Of a stretch of 64,000 bases of DNA, positions 44,054 through 52,720 are shown piece by piece; within the stretch, counting starts at the first letter, position 1; the number at the start of each line of letters is the position of its first letter. Source of the stretch: Micromonospora mirobrigensis (GTDB lineage: Bacteria; Actinomycetota; Actinomycetes; Mycobacteriales; Micromonosporaceae). Location of the stretch: positions 646,030-710,029 of the forward strand of contig NZ_FMCX01000003.1 in assembly GCF_900091555.1 (NCBI RefSeq). Direction: 5' to 3'. Made by a program: the position numbers and the translations under genes. The notes beneath the pieces are model-generated. The model saw only the letters and a list, made by a program, of their open reading frames with translations. It had not been told where the DNA came from and made no database searches.

Positions 44054-45751
44054 TCAGGCGGTCTCCTGCCAACTCGGCAGGAAGATCAACACGTCCCGGA
44101 GCCGTCCGGTGACGGCGGCCGGCAGCCCGCAGCGTCCGCCCAGCTCCTCGACCGACCCGTACGGGCCCCGCTGCCGCCGGTCGGCGACGATCAGGCGGCG
44201 CTGCTCGTCGGTCAGCCCGGGCAGCGCGGCCAGCACGGCGTCGTCCACCGCGTTGATGTCCACCAGGCCGCCGTCGTCGAAGGTTCGCGGGAGGTCGGGC
44301 CGGCCGATCCGCAGCTCGTGCCGGGCCGGCGGGTAGTGGTCCAGCAGATAGCGGGTCTGCTCGCGGCGGATCCGGCGTTCGTCGGTCTCCGGTTGGTCGG
44401 CACCGCGGTGCAGCGCCTCGGCCACCCGGCGGTTCAACAGCACCACGTGCCCGGTGCCGCCGACCCACGCTGCGCCGAGCCCGATGATGGCGAGGCTGTC
44501 GAGGGTGCTCGGGGGCGCGTCGGGATCGCTGATCTCGCTGAGGTCCATCCCGACCGCGAACAGCAGGAAGGCGGCGAAGTAGGCGGCGGCCGCGACGAAG
44601 AGCCAGGCGCGGCGCCGCCGGATCGCGTAGAAGAGCAGCACCATCCAGGCGAGCGTGCCGAACGAGAGCAGCACGGTGGCAGCGGCGAGCACGGTGCCGA
44701 GGTGGCTGACCCAGCGCTTCGGTGGGTCCCCCCGCCGGGGCTCGGCCGGGCTCGCCACAGCGGCCCGGTCGGCCGCCCCCGTCGCCACACTTCCGGCCGC
44801 CGCGCCGAGCGGAGCGGTCAGGAAGGACCGGTGGAGGTCCGGTGTGGGCGGGACGGACCGGTGGAGGTCCGCGGCGGCCGGCGCGGGCCGGTCCGGCGAG
44901 CGCTGCGGCGGCACCGGCTCCCCGCCCACCTCGCCCGGGGCGACCCGTGGCGCCGGCGGCCGGGGGTCGGGCACCGCCGAGGCCAGCGTCGGGTCCGACC
45001 GCAGCATGCGGCCGTGCAGGTCCTGCAACGCCGCACCCGGCTGGATGCCGTACTCCTCGCGGAGCAGGCCGGCGAAGTCCCGGTAGGCGGCCAGCGCCTC
45101 GGCCTGCCGGCCGCCGCGGTACAGCGCCAGCATCAGGTGGTGCCGGAGCCGTTCCCGGACCGGGAACTCGGCCACCAGCTCCACCAGCTCGCCGACCAGC
45201 TCCCGGTGCCGCCCGGTGGCCAGTTCCAGCTCGGCCCGGGTCTCCAGGGCGACCGCCCGCAACTCGACCAGTCGGCTCCGGGCGGCCTCGAAGTACGGCC
45301 CGGTGTGCCCGCCGAACGGTTCGCCCCGCCACAGCTCCAACGCGTCAGTGATGTCCGCCAGCGCCTCGTCGGAACGGCCGGCGGCGTGCCGCTGCCGGGC
45401 CCGGTGCACGCCCCGCTCGAACCGGATCGCGTCGACCGCCTCCGGCGGGACGTTCAGCCGGTATCCGGCATCGGTCAGGGCCAACACCTGGCCCGGCGTA
45501 CGCGGCGACCGTTCGGGCTCCAGCACCCGGCGCAGCCCGGCGACGTACTTCTGCACGACGTTGGCGCCGTTCGCGGGTGGATCGTCGGGCCAGACCGCTT
45601 CGACGATCTGCCCGGTCGGCACCGGCCGCCCGGCCGCCAGCAGCAGAACGGTCAGCACCGCTCGCTGTTTGCCGGGGCCGAGGTCGAGGGGCCGGTCGGC
45701 GTACCAGGCCCGCTGCGGTCCGAGCACCTGGAAGCGCAACGCCTCTGACAT
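44054..45751 (-). CDS. SARP regulator fused to membrane helices and a ComEA-like HhH domain
   Basis: 565 residues from the ATG beginning MSEALRFQVL. An OmpR-type winged helix (about 1-100, LRFQVLGPQRAW...LTDAGYRLN) and a BTAD domain (about 105-250, YRGGRQAEALAAYRDF) make up a standard SARP. Then a Pro-rich linker, three predicted membrane helices (about 351-376, 382-402, 418-439) and a C-terminal ComEA-type double helix-hairpin-helix (about 496-557, LVDINAVDDAVLAALPGL then YGSVEELGGRCGLPA). The C-terminal half matches free-standing actinobacterial HhH membrane proteins. The frame is open far upstream, but the SARP start and divergent lipoprotein define the gene. Confidence 0.85.
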   Translation of the reverse strand: MSEALRFQVLGPQRAWYADRPLDLGPGKQRAVLTVLLLAAGRPVPTGQIVEAVWPDDPPANGANVVQKYVAGLRRVLEPERSPRTPGQVLALTDAGYRLNVPPEAVDAIRFERGVHRARQRHAAGRSDEALADITDALELWRGEPFGGHTGPYFEAARSRLVELRAVALETRAELELATGRHRELVGELVELVAEFPVRERLRHHLMLALYRGGRQAEALAAYRDFAGLLREEYGIQPGAALQDLHGRMLRSDPTLASAVPDPRPPAPRVAPGEVGGEPVPPQRSPDRPAPAAADLHRSVPPTPDLHRSFLTAPLGAAAGSVATGAADRAAVASPAEPRRGDPPKRWVSHLGTVLAAATVLLSFGTLAWMVLLFYAIRRRRAWLFVAAAAYFAAFLLFAVGMDLSEISDPDAPPSTLDSLAIIGLGAAWVGGTGHVVLLNRRVAEALHRGADQPETDERRIRREQTRYLLDHYPPARHELRIGRPDLPRTFDDGGLVDINAVDDAVLAALPGLTDEQRRLIVADRRQRGPYGSVEELGGRCGLPAAVTGRLRDVLIFLPSWQETA

Positions 45752-45895
45752 GCGGTTTTCCGCTCCTGACACCCCGAGCCGTGCGGTACGGCAGTGCACG
45801 GCAGCCGGACGGCAGCATATCGGCAGCGACTCGGCAGAGGTGGCTGACAGGATCTCTCCGCAACCAGCTGACCCTGTGGAAGTGAGTTCAACGAG

Positions 45896-46726
45896 ATGAC
45901 GTACCGAACCGGCGCCACCGGCCCGATCCGGCGGATCGCGATCACCGCGCTGACCGCCACCGCCCTGCTCGCGGGGTGCGGCGGCGCGGGAGACCGGAGC
46001 TCCGACGCGACGGGTTCCTCCGCGCCGACCCCGTCCCCGTCGGCCGACCCGAAGGCCGAGCTGTTGACCGCCGTGCCGGACGGGCAGGACCCGCGGTTCC
46101 GTTACACCGAGCAGAACGGGCCCGACAAGCTCTCCGGTGTGGTCGACCCGGCGGCGAAGGCGCAGGAGCTGACCTTCTCGCAGACCAGCACGGACCCGGA
46201 CTTCACCATGGCCCTGAGCATGCGGGTGATCGCCGACCGCAGCTGGATGCGGGTGAAGCTGACCGGCGTCGACGGTCTGCACGAGATGATGAAGCTGCCG
46301 AAGCGGTGGATGACCCTCGACCCGGCGAAGCTGGAGGGCGACTCGGATCCGCTCAGCTATGAGGGCAGCGACCCGGGCAACACCGGGGTCTTCCTGGAGC
46401 ACGCCTCGGCCGTGCGGAAGAAGGGCACCGGCACGTACACCGGCTTCCTCGACCTGACCGCCGGCGCCGAGGTGGCGGAGGCGCTGGACAACCTCGACCT
46501 GACGGCGAGCGGCGCGGCGGCGAAGAAGGTGCCGTTCACCGCGGTCGTCGGCCCGGACGGCAACCTCGCCTCGCTGTCGATGACCGTTCCGGCGGCCGGC
46601 AAGCAGAAGGCCCGCAAGGTGGTCGTCCGCTACTTCGACTTCGGCAAGGCGCCGAAGCTGGCTGCGCCGGCCGGCGACCAGGTGCAGGCGGCACCGGCTT
46701 CGGCGTACGAGATGTTGAACAGCTGA
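45896..46726 (+). CDS. Lipoprotein, LppX/LprAFG-like
   Basis: 276 residues. A signal peptide with lipobox LLAGC (Cys28), a Ser/Pro linker, then an all-beta/alpha domain: VVDPAAKAQELTFSQT, MRVIADRSWMRVKLTG, PLSYEGSDPGNTG and KVPFTAVVGPDGNLASLSMTVP, ending VRYFDFGKAPKLAAPAGDQV. This pattern agrees with the mycobacterial LppX/LprAFG hydrophobic-ligand carriers. It is divergent from the membrane SARP gene with 144 nt between start codons and may be its target (inference). Confidence 0.75.
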   Translation: MTYRTGATGPIRRIAITALTATALLAGCGGAGDRSSDATGSSAPTPSPSADPKAELLTAVPDGQDPRFRYTEQNGPDKLSGVVDPAAKAQELTFSQTSTDPDFTMALSMRVIADRSWMRVKLTGVDGLHEMMKLPKRWMTLDPAKLEGDSDPLSYEGSDPGNTGVFLEHASAVRKKGTGTYTGFLDLTAGAEVAEALDNLDLTASGAAAKKVPFTAVVGPDGNLASLSMTVPAAGKQKARKVVVRYFDFGKAPKLAAPAGDQVQAAPASAYEMLNS

Positions 46727-46741
46727 TCTGATCCGGACGAC

Positions 46742-46776
46742 GAGGGGTGGCGGCCACACGGGGGGGTCGCCACCCT
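46742..46776. terminator. Hairpin between convergent lipoprotein and SDR genes
   Basis: GAGGGGTGGCG pairs with CGCCACCCTC (one bulge) across a 14-nt loop, 15 nt after the lipoprotein stop. Confidence 0.55.
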
Positions 46777-46782
46777 CCGGCG

Positions 46783-47529
46783 TCAGCGGCCGAGCACCGA
46801 CCCGCCGTTGACGCCGAGCACCTGCCCGGTGACGTAGCCTGCGGCCGGGCTCGCCAGGTAGCGGACCGCCTCGGCGATGTCGTCGGGCAGGCCGGCCCGC
46901 TTGACCAGGGTGGCGTCGACCCGCGTCGCGTGCCCCTGCGGGGTCATCCGGTCGCCGAAGAACTCGGTCTCGGCGACGTAGCCGGGGCTGACCACGTTGG
47001 CGGTGATCCCCTCGGGCCCGAGTTGCGCCGCCAGGTCGTACGCCCAGCCGTGCAGCGCCGCCTTCGCCGCCGAGTACGGCCCGGCCCCGCCGCGCTGGGC
47101 GGCGATGGAGCCGACCAGGATCACCCGTCCGCCGGGGCGACGCAGCGCCGGCCGGAGCGCCTCGGTGAGCAGCACGGCGGTTAGCACGTTGGCCTCCAGG
47201 TTGGCCCGCCAGAAGTCGGCGACCCCGGCCAGCGTGGCGGTGTCGCCGCCCAGGTAGCCGCCGGCGTTGTTGACCACCACGTCGACGGGCCGCTCCCCGA
47301 CCGCCTCGACCACCCCGGCGAGCTGCGCCGGATCGGTCAGATCCGCGGTGACCGCGCTGACCGCGTCGGCCCGCCCACACTCGTCCGAGATCCGCTCGGC
47401 GGCGGCGAGCAACACCTCCGCCCGCCGCCCCACCACCACCACGTCGTACCCGTCGAGGGCGAGCAACCGGGCGCACGCGCCCCCGATCCCCGTCCCCCCA
47501 CCGCTCACAACCGCCAACCGCTCTCCCAC
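46783..47529 (-). CDS. Short-chain dehydrogenase/reductase
   Basis: 248 residues from a GTG with GGGAGG 5 nt upstream. Classical SDR: VSGGGTGIG at 8-16, NNAG 87-90, catalytic Ser141, Tyr152 and Lys156 (YSAAK), and the C-terminal GYVTGQVLGVNGG. A basic Arg-Arg at 35-36 after the second strand favours NADP(H). Substrate unknown. It is 69 nt downstream of livM on the same strand but behind a strong hairpin. Confidence 0.9.
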   Translation of the reverse strand: MGERLAVVSGGGTGIGGACARLLALDGYDVVVVGRRAEVLLAAAERISDECGRADAVSAVTADLTDPAQLAGVVEAVGERPVDVVVNNAGGYLGGDTATLAGVADFWRANLEANVLTAVLLTEALRPALRRPGGRVILVGSIAAQRGGAGPYSAAKAALHGWAYDLAAQLGPEGITANVVSPGYVAETEFFGDRMTPQGHATRVDATLVKRAGLPDDIAEAVRYLASPAAGYVTGQVLGVNGGSVLGR

Positions 47530-47546
47530 CCCGGCCTCCCTTCTGC

Positions 47547-47608
47547 GTCGATCATGAAGTTAGCGCCCTCGCGACCCGGCGTGTCGCGACGCCAACTTCA
47601 TGATCGAC
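47547..47608. repeat. GATCATGAAGTT long inverted repeat
   Basis: Arms of 19 bp (GTCGATCATGAAGTTAGCG and complement, one mismatch) plus an inner 7-bp stem (TCGCGAC / GTCGCGA). Its right arm supplies the last three codons and the TGA stop of livM. The transcript would form a very stable hairpin between livM and the SDR gene, a likely terminator or attenuator. I recall similar sequences between genes in other Micromonospora genomes. Confidence 0.8.
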
Positions 47609-48719
47609 GATCCGGGCGGCGGCTGAGGGTGCGGGTGAGGGGGGCCAGGCGGGTTCTCAGGCCGGCGAGGCCGCCGGGGAAGAAGTAGACGGCCAGGATG
47701 AAGACGGTGCCGAGGACGAAGAGGGGTTGGCTCAGCGGGCGGCTGAGGACGGCGGGGAGGGCGTCGACCGTCTCGCTGCTACCGAAGGCGGTGAGGCGGT
47801 GGTCGAGGTACATGTAGAGGATGCCGCCGAGGACCGGACCCCACCTGGTGCCGGGGCCGCCGAGGACCACCATGACCAGCAGGGACAGGGTCAGCTCGCT
47901 GCTCGTTACGTGTGGGCTGGCGCCGCCGACGATCAGGCAGTAGACCACCCCGGCCGCCGCCGCGAGGCCGCCGGCCAGGGTGAACGCCAGCAGCTTGAAC
48001 AGGTACGGGTCGAGCCCCAGCACCCCGATCCGCCGCTCGTCGTCGCGCAGCCCGGCCAGCACCCGCCCGGTCGGCGAGCCGCTCACCCGGTGCACCACGA
48101 ACACCACCACCGCCAGGTACGCCAGCGCCAGCCAGTACAGGTTGACGGTGTTGGTCACCCCGACCAGGGCGGCCGGCAGCCCGGAGACGTCCAGCGGCAG
48201 CCCCTCCTCGCCGCCGGTGAGCCCGCCGAAGTCCCGGGCCACCAGGATCGCCCCGACCTGGGCGAACGCCAGGGTCACCATGGCGAACGCGATCCCGACG
48301 GTACGCAGTGCGACCGCGCCGAGCAGCGCCGCCAGGACGGTCCCGCCGGTGATCGTGAGCAGGGCGGCCTGCCACAACGGAAGCCCGGCCCGGGTGACCA
48401 GGATGTCGGTGCCGTAGACGCCGGCGGCGAAGTAGAGGGCGTGCCCGAAGGAGAGCATCCCGGTGCGGCCGAAGAGCAGGTCGTAGCCGGCGGCGAGGCC
48501 GCCGAAGACCAGGCAGACGGCGAGCAGTTGCAGGGTGCCCGGCGAGTTCAGCGGTCCCTCGAAGATCCCCGGCAGGTTCACCGTCGAGTAGGGCACGATC
48601 GCCGCCACGGCCAGCGCCACCAGCGGCAGGTACGGCCGCAGCCCGGGCCAGCGCGAGCGCCCGGGGGTCAGCTCGTCGGGGACGTGGGCCGGGGGCGCCT
48701 CCACCATGGATCCGGTCAT
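47598..48719 (-). CDS. livM: Branched-chain amino acid-type ABC transporter permease LivM
   Basis: 373 residues from the ATG overlapping the livH stop (ATGA). Ten or so helices with LLFGRTGMLSFGHALYFAAGVYG, the LivM-type signature, and the conserved GLRDDERRIGVLGLDPYLFKLLAFTLAGGLAAAAG cytoplasmic EAA-like loop. The final codons are contributed by the inverted repeat. It is the last gene of livJ-G-F-H-M. Confidence 0.93.
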   Translation of the reverse strand: MTGSMVEAPPAHVPDELTPGRSRWPGLRPYLPLVALAVAAIVPYSTVNLPGIFEGPLNSPGTLQLLAVCLVFGGLAAGYDLLFGRTGMLSFGHALYFAAGVYGTDILVTRAGLPLWQAALLTITGGTVLAALLGAVALRTVGIAFAMVTLAFAQVGAILVARDFGGLTGGEEGLPLDVSGLPAALVGVTNTVNLYWLALAYLAVVVFVVHRVSGSPTGRVLAGLRDDERRIGVLGLDPYLFKLLAFTLAGGLAAAAGVVYCLIVGGASPHVTSSELTLSLLVMVVLGGPGTRWGPVLGGILYMYLDHRLTAFGSSETVDALPAVLSRPLSQPLFVLGTVFILAVYFFPGGLAGLRTRLAPLTRTLSRRPDRRS

Positions 48720-49606
48720 GCGGTTGCCACCTTTCCGGCGAAGCCCTGCGGGCGCAGCAGCAGCACCACGGCCAGCAGCGCGACCACGCAGACGTCGCCG
48801 AGGCCGGACGGGCCGTAGTAGTTGACGAACTGTTGCAGCAGCCCGACGGCGACGGCCGCGTACGCGGAGCCGACGACCGAGCCCATCCCGCCGATCACCA
48901 CCACGATGAAGGCGAAGATCAGCAGCGAGCCGCCCTGCCCGGGCGAGACGGTGCCGAAGTAGACGCCGCCGAGCGCGCCGGCCAGCGCGGCGGCGGCCCC
49001 GCCGATCGCGAAGACCAGGGTGAACGCCCTGCGCACGTCGATGCCGAGCGCGGTGACCATCTCCCGGTTCTCCACCCCGGCCCGGATCACCAGGCCGTAG
49101 CGGGTCCAGCGGAGGAAGGCCAGCAGCGCGCCGAGCACCACCGCGGCGGCGACGATCAGCAGCAGCCCGGCGTTCGGCACGTTCGCGCCGAGGATGCCGG
49201 TGACCTGCCGGGTCCAGCCGGGGCGCGGGAACGGTCGGGCGTCGGCGCCCCAGGTGGCCTGGAGCAGCGCCACCCCGGCCAGCGACAGCCCGACGGTGAC
49301 CAGCACCTGCTCGATGGTGCGGGAGTAGAGCGGCCGGATCAGCACCAGCTCCACCAGCACGGCGACCAGCACACCGGCGGCCACCCCGAAGGCGACGGCG
49401 AGCACGAAACCGAACCCGTCGGGCCCGGCGCCGGGCAGGTTCCCCGACGCCCACCAGGTCGCGTACGCGCCGACGCCGAGGAAGAGCCCGTGCGCGAAGT
49501 TCAGCACGTCGGCCAGGCCGAAGACCAGGGAGAGGCCGGAGGCGACGAGGAAGTAGAGCGCGGCCAGGCCCAGCCCGGTCAGCGCCAGCAGGATGACCGT
49601 GCTCAT
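48716..49606 (-). CDS. livH: Branched-chain amino acid-type ABC transporter permease LivH
   Basis: 296 residues. SGLSLVFGLADVLNFAHGLFLGVGAY near the N-terminus and RAGVENREMVTALGIDVRRAFTLVFAIGGAAAALAG (EAA-like loop) are LivH hallmarks; VIGGMGSVVGS completes the pattern. The start overlaps the livF stop by one base (TGATG), and the stop overlaps livM. Confidence 0.94.
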   Translation of the reverse strand: MSTVILLALTGLGLAALYFLVASGLSLVFGLADVLNFAHGLFLGVGAYATWWASGNLPGAGPDGFGFVLAVAFGVAAGVLVAVLVELVLIRPLYSRTIEQVLVTVGLSLAGVALLQATWGADARPFPRPGWTRQVTGILGANVPNAGLLLIVAAAVVLGALLAFLRWTRYGLVIRAGVENREMVTALGIDVRRAFTLVFAIGGAAAALAGALGGVYFGTVSPGQGGSLLIFAFIVVVIGGMGSVVGSAYAAVAVGLLQQFVNYYGPSGLGDVCVVALLAVVLLLRPQGFAGKVATA

Positions 49607-50367
49607 CAGCTCTCGTCCTTCCGTGGCCCGGCGGTGGCGGGCGTGCCGTGGTGGTCGCCGGATCCGACGCCGAGCAGCGAGCGGGTCAGCTCGGCCTCGG
49701 CGAGCAGTTCGGTGGCGGAGCCGGCCCAGGCGACCCGGCCGGCGGCCAGCACCACCGCGTCGCGGGCCAGCCGGCGGACCACGGCGAGGTTCTGCTCGAC
49801 CAGCAGCACCGGCACCGACTCGGCGACCCGTTCCAGCACCTCGGCCACCTCGGTGACCACCTTGGGCGCGAGCCCCTTGGTGGGCTCGTCGACCAGCAGC
49901 AGCCGGTTGTCGTTGAGCAGCACCCGGCCGATGGCGAGCATCTGCTGCTGGCCGCCGGAGAGCGAGCCGGCCCGTTGCCGTCCGCGCCGGTCCAGCTCCG
50001 GGAAGAGCGCGAAGACCTTGTCGTACGCGGGGACGCTGCCCCGCCGCTCGGCGAGACGCAGGTTCTCCGCGACGGTGAGGCCCGCGAAGACGTCCCGGTC
50101 CTCCGGCACGTAGCCGAGCCCACCGCGGACCAGCCGGTGGGTGGGGCGACCGAGCAGGTCACCGCCGGCCATCCGGATGCTGCCGCTCGCCTCGCCGTTG
50201 CGCGGGGTGAGCCCGACGATCGCCCGCAGGGTGGTGGTCTTGCCGACGCCGTTGCGGCCGAGCAGCACGGTCACTCCGGTCGGGGCGACGGTGAACGACA
50301 CCCCCTGGAGGATGTGCAGCCCGGCGATCCGCACCGACAGGTCCTCGACGGTGAGCACAGGATCCAC
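49606..50367 (-). CDS. livF: ABC transporter ATP-binding protein LivF
   Basis: 253 residues from GTG with AAAGG upstream. Walker A LLGRNGVGKTTTL, ABC signature LSGGQQQMLAIGR, Walker B LLLVDEPTKGLAP and the switch loop. The frame is also open to a GTG at 50427 that overlaps the livG stop and would add 20 residues (VSARSEPGLRAPQSRTKGSS) derived from a repeated module; the canonical LivF N-terminus begins near VLTVEDLSVR, so I use 50367. Works with LivG. Confidence 0.93.
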   Translation of the reverse strand: MDPVLTVEDLSVRIAGLHILQGVSFTVAPTGVTVLLGRNGVGKTTTLRAIVGLTPRNGEASGSIRMAGGDLLGRPTHRLVRGGLGYVPEDRDVFAGLTVAENLRLAERRGSVPAYDKVFALFPELDRRGRQRAGSLSGGQQQMLAIGRVLLNDNRLLLVDEPTKGLAPKVVTEVAEVLERVAESVPVLLVEQNLAVVRRLARDAVVLAAGRVAWAGSATELLAEAELTRSLLGVGSGDHHGTPATAGPRKDES

Positions 50368-50369
50368 TG

Positions 50370-50427
50370 AGCTGCCTTTCGTTCGTGACTGCGGGGCTCG
50401 CAAACCCGGCTCACTCCTCGCACTCAC
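50370..50427 (-). repeat. Operon-junction module, in frame with livF
   Basis: It encodes VSARSEPGLRAPQSR, the same 15 residues as the minigene between nuoM and nuoN, with 42 of 45 nt identical. Its GTG overlaps the livG TAG (TAGTG). Here there is no stop codon and the frame continues into livF, so the module could be a leader or a 20-residue N-terminal extension. Confidence 0.6.
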
Positions 50428-51170
50428 TAGAGCTGCTCTCCGAGGTAGGCCTCCTGGACGGTGGCGTTGGCCATCACCGTGTCCGGGGTGTCGCAGGCCA
50501 GCAGGGCGCCGTGGTGCATCACGGCGATCCGGTCGGCCAGCTCCAGGATCACGTCCATGTGGTGCTCGACCATCAGCACCGAGCGTCCGTCGTCGCCGGT
50601 CAGCGACCGAATCACCGCGACGAGTTCCGGCACGTCCTCGGCGCTGACGCCGGCCATCGGCTCGTCGAGCAGCATCACCCGTGGTTCGCCGGCCAGCAGC
50701 AGGGCGATCTCCAGCTTCCGTTTCTCGCCGTGGGCGAGGGTGCCGGCCAGCGCCGTACCCCGGTGGTGCAGGCCGACCCGGTCGAGCGCCGCGTCGGCGG
50801 CGGCGGCGACCTCGCGGTCGGCCGCCGCCCGCCGCCACAGCCTCATCGAGCCCCCGCGGTGCGCCTGGACGGCGAGCCGGACGTTCTCCCGGACGGTGAG
50901 CGACCCGAAGACCGAGGACGCCTGGAAGGTACGTCCCAACCCGAGGCGGGCCCGCCGGTGCGGCGGGAGTGCGGTGATGTCCTCGGAGTCCAGCAGGATC
51001 CGGCCGCCGGTCGGCCGGCGCAGGCCGGTGATCAGGTTGAACAGCGAGGTCTTGCCGGCGCCGTTGGGCCCGATGACGCCGAGGAACTCCCCGGGCGCCA
51101 GGTCGAACGCGACGTCGTCGACGATGGCGACCTCACCGATCCGCCAGGTCAGACCGCGGGTGGCGAGCAA
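50427..51170 (-). CDS. livG: ABC transporter ATP-binding protein LivG
   Basis: 247 residues from a TTG, the only possible start after an in-frame stop, with AAGGG 8 nt upstream. Walker A VIGPNGAGKTSLFNLITG, LGLGRTFQASSVFGSLTVRENV (LivG type), signature LAHGEKRKLEIA, Walker B VMLLDEPMAGV and SVLMVEHHMDVI. It lies 4 nt after livJ. Confidence 0.93.
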   Translation of the reverse strand: MLATRGLTWRIGEVAIVDDVAFDLAPGEFLGVIGPNGAGKTSLFNLITGLRRPTGGRILLDSEDITALPPHRRARLGLGRTFQASSVFGSLTVRENVRLAVQAHRGGSMRLWRRAAADREVAAAADAALDRVGLHHRGTALAGTLAHGEKRKLEIALLLAGEPRVMLLDEPMAGVSAEDVPELVAVIRSLTGDDGRSVLMVEHHMDVILELADRIAVMHHGALLACDTPDTVMANATVQEAYLGEQL

Positions 51171-51174
51171 TGGT

Positions 51175-52377
51175 TCAGCCCTTCATCCGGGTGACCGGCG
51201 GGGCGGCCTCGTCGCCGGTCAGGCTCTTCTCGGCGGTGGCGGTGAAGTCGGTGCCGCTGCCGGTCAGCTTCGCCTGGAACATCGGCTGGATCAGCGCGTG
51301 GTCGTCGGCGCGTACGGTCATCGGACCCTTGACGCCGTCGAAGCTCCAGCCCTCCAGCGCCTTGATCATCTTGTCCACGTCGTCGCCGCCCTCGGTGACC
51401 GCGCGGACCACCATCTGGGCGGCGGCGAAGCCGTCCGGGTGGAACAGGTCCAGCGTGCCGCCGGGGATCTTGGCCTTGGCCGCCTTCGCGGCCTCGGTGT
51501 CGCTGGCCCCGTCGAAGTAGTGCGACAGGAACGAGATCTTGCTGCCGGCGGCGCCGAAGGTGGGCCAGGAGGCGCGGATGTCCAGGCCGGTGACGACCGT
51601 GGTGGAGGAGAGCACGCCCTGCTGGTCCAGGGTCTGCCACATGGCCGGGGCGGTGGTGCCGGCCCAGGCGACGAAGAGCAGGTCCGGCTTGGCGGCCTTG
51701 ATCTGGCTGGCGAACGGGGTGAACTCGGTGGCGCTGGCCGGGGCCCGGACGCTGCTGACGGTCGCGCCGGACCCACCGATGACCGCCTTGACCGCGGCCT
51801 CGTTGGCATCGCCGAAGGCACCGTCCTGGGCGAAGACCACGACCTTCTTGCCGGTCGGGTCGCCGATGAACGACTTGGCGGTCACCACGTCCTGGTACGA
51901 CTGCCGTCCGGAGCGGAACGTGTACCTGTTGGCGCCGGTGATCGCGTCGGTGGCGGCCGGGCCGGAGATGAACAGGACCTTGTTCTGCGCGGCGATCGGG
52001 GAGACCTGGAGCGCCACGCCGGAGGCGGTGGACCCGGCGAGGATCTTCGTGCCCTTGCCGATCAGGTCCTTGGCCGCGGAGACCGCCTTGGCGGGGTCAC
52101 CGGCGTCGTCGACCTCGGTCAGCTCGATCTTGCGGTCGCCGACCTTGCCGGTGCCCTTGGTGGCGTAGTCGAGCCCGGCCTTGAACCCCTCGATGTACTG
52201 CTTGCCGTAGCTGGCCAGCGGGCCCGACTGGGAGTAGACCAGGCCAACCTTGACCGGGGCGGCGCTGTCACCGCCACCGGCGGCGGTCTCCTGCGGGCTG
52301 CCACAGGCCGTGGCGGCGAGCGCCGCGGCCAGCATGGTGGCGGACAGGATCGCCCGCCGGGTCGTCCGGACCGTCAT
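51175..52377 (-). CDS. livJ: ABC transporter substrate-binding lipoprotein LivJ-like
   Basis: 400 residues. Signal peptide with lipobox ALAATAC (Cys25), then a type I periplasmic-binding fold (PF13458): VKVGLVYSQSGPLASYGKQYIEGFKAGLDYA, LAGSTASGVALQVSPIAAQNKVLFISGPAATDAI, and KKVVVFAQDGAFGDANEAA. Ligand is probably a branched-chain amino acid or related hydrophobic compound but is not defined by the sequence. GGAG 5 nt upstream of ATG. It is the first gene of the operon and follows a 343-nt regulatory gap. Confidence 0.92.
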   Translation of the reverse strand: MTVRTTRRAILSATMLAAALAATACGSPQETAAGGGDSAAPVKVGLVYSQSGPLASYGKQYIEGFKAGLDYATKGTGKVGDRKIELTEVDDAGDPAKAVSAAKDLIGKGTKILAGSTASGVALQVSPIAAQNKVLFISGPAATDAITGANRYTFRSGRQSYQDVVTAKSFIGDPTGKKVVVFAQDGAFGDANEAAVKAVIGGSGATVSSVRAPASATEFTPFASQIKAAKPDLLFVAWAGTTAPAMWQTLDQQGVLSSTTVVTGLDIRASWPTFGAAGSKISFLSHYFDGASDTEAAKAAKAKIPGGTLDLFHPDGFAAAQMVVRAVTEGGDDVDKMIKALEGWSFDGVKGPMTVRADDHALIQPMFQAKLTGSGTDFTATAEKSLTGDEAAPPVTRMKG

Positions 52378-52720
52378 TGCGACTCCAGGGTGAGGACTCG
52401 GAGGTGGGGAACTCTATGTGTCGGCTCACGCTAGAAGTGACGTCACCCACGGGCTATGTGGTGGACGCACACAAGTCACCGGAGTGGGGTGGCCGGCCGT
52501 AACAGCCACCGGCCCGCCGCCGTGACCGCACCGCCCCGGAATGGTCCGCATCCCCACCGCCAGAGCGGCACCTGTGTCGACCCGCCACCTGCTGCAGACG
52601 ACGGTGGCCCGGCGCGGGCCGGGTCGGGTGGCGCGTCGTCCGCGCCCACCGACTCCGGCTCCCCGCCGGGCCACTCCTGCCGTCCGCGCCGGTCACCCGG
52701 TCACGGCGGTGTCACTCGGG
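52378..52720. other. Intergenic region upstream of livJ
   Basis: 343 nt between the livJ start and the end of the LPXTG gene. It must hold the livJ promoter. A perfect 10-bp palindrome GTGACGTCAC (52437-52446) lies 60 nt before the ATG, with another CACACAAGTCACC half-like sequence 23 nt further upstream. No conserved ORF is visible; open frames here are GC-bias artefacts. Confidence 0.6.
52437..52446. promoter_or_regulatory. Candidate operator GTGACGTCAC upstream of livJ
   Basis: Perfect palindrome within a plausible promoter region of the liv operon; on the minus strand TAGCGT directly follows and may be the -10. Regulator unknown. Confidence 0.3.

Noticed and set aside
44054..46726. SARP regulator as a marker for a secondary-metabolite cluster
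   Set aside because: No polyketide, peptide or terpene synthase core gene lies within the window; the SnoaL-like and toroid proteins are isolated.
45752..47476. Extension of the SARP frame upstream through the lipoprotein and SDR genes
   Set aside because: The SARP domain starts exactly at 45751 and the upstream part is out-of-frame translation of two convincing genes.
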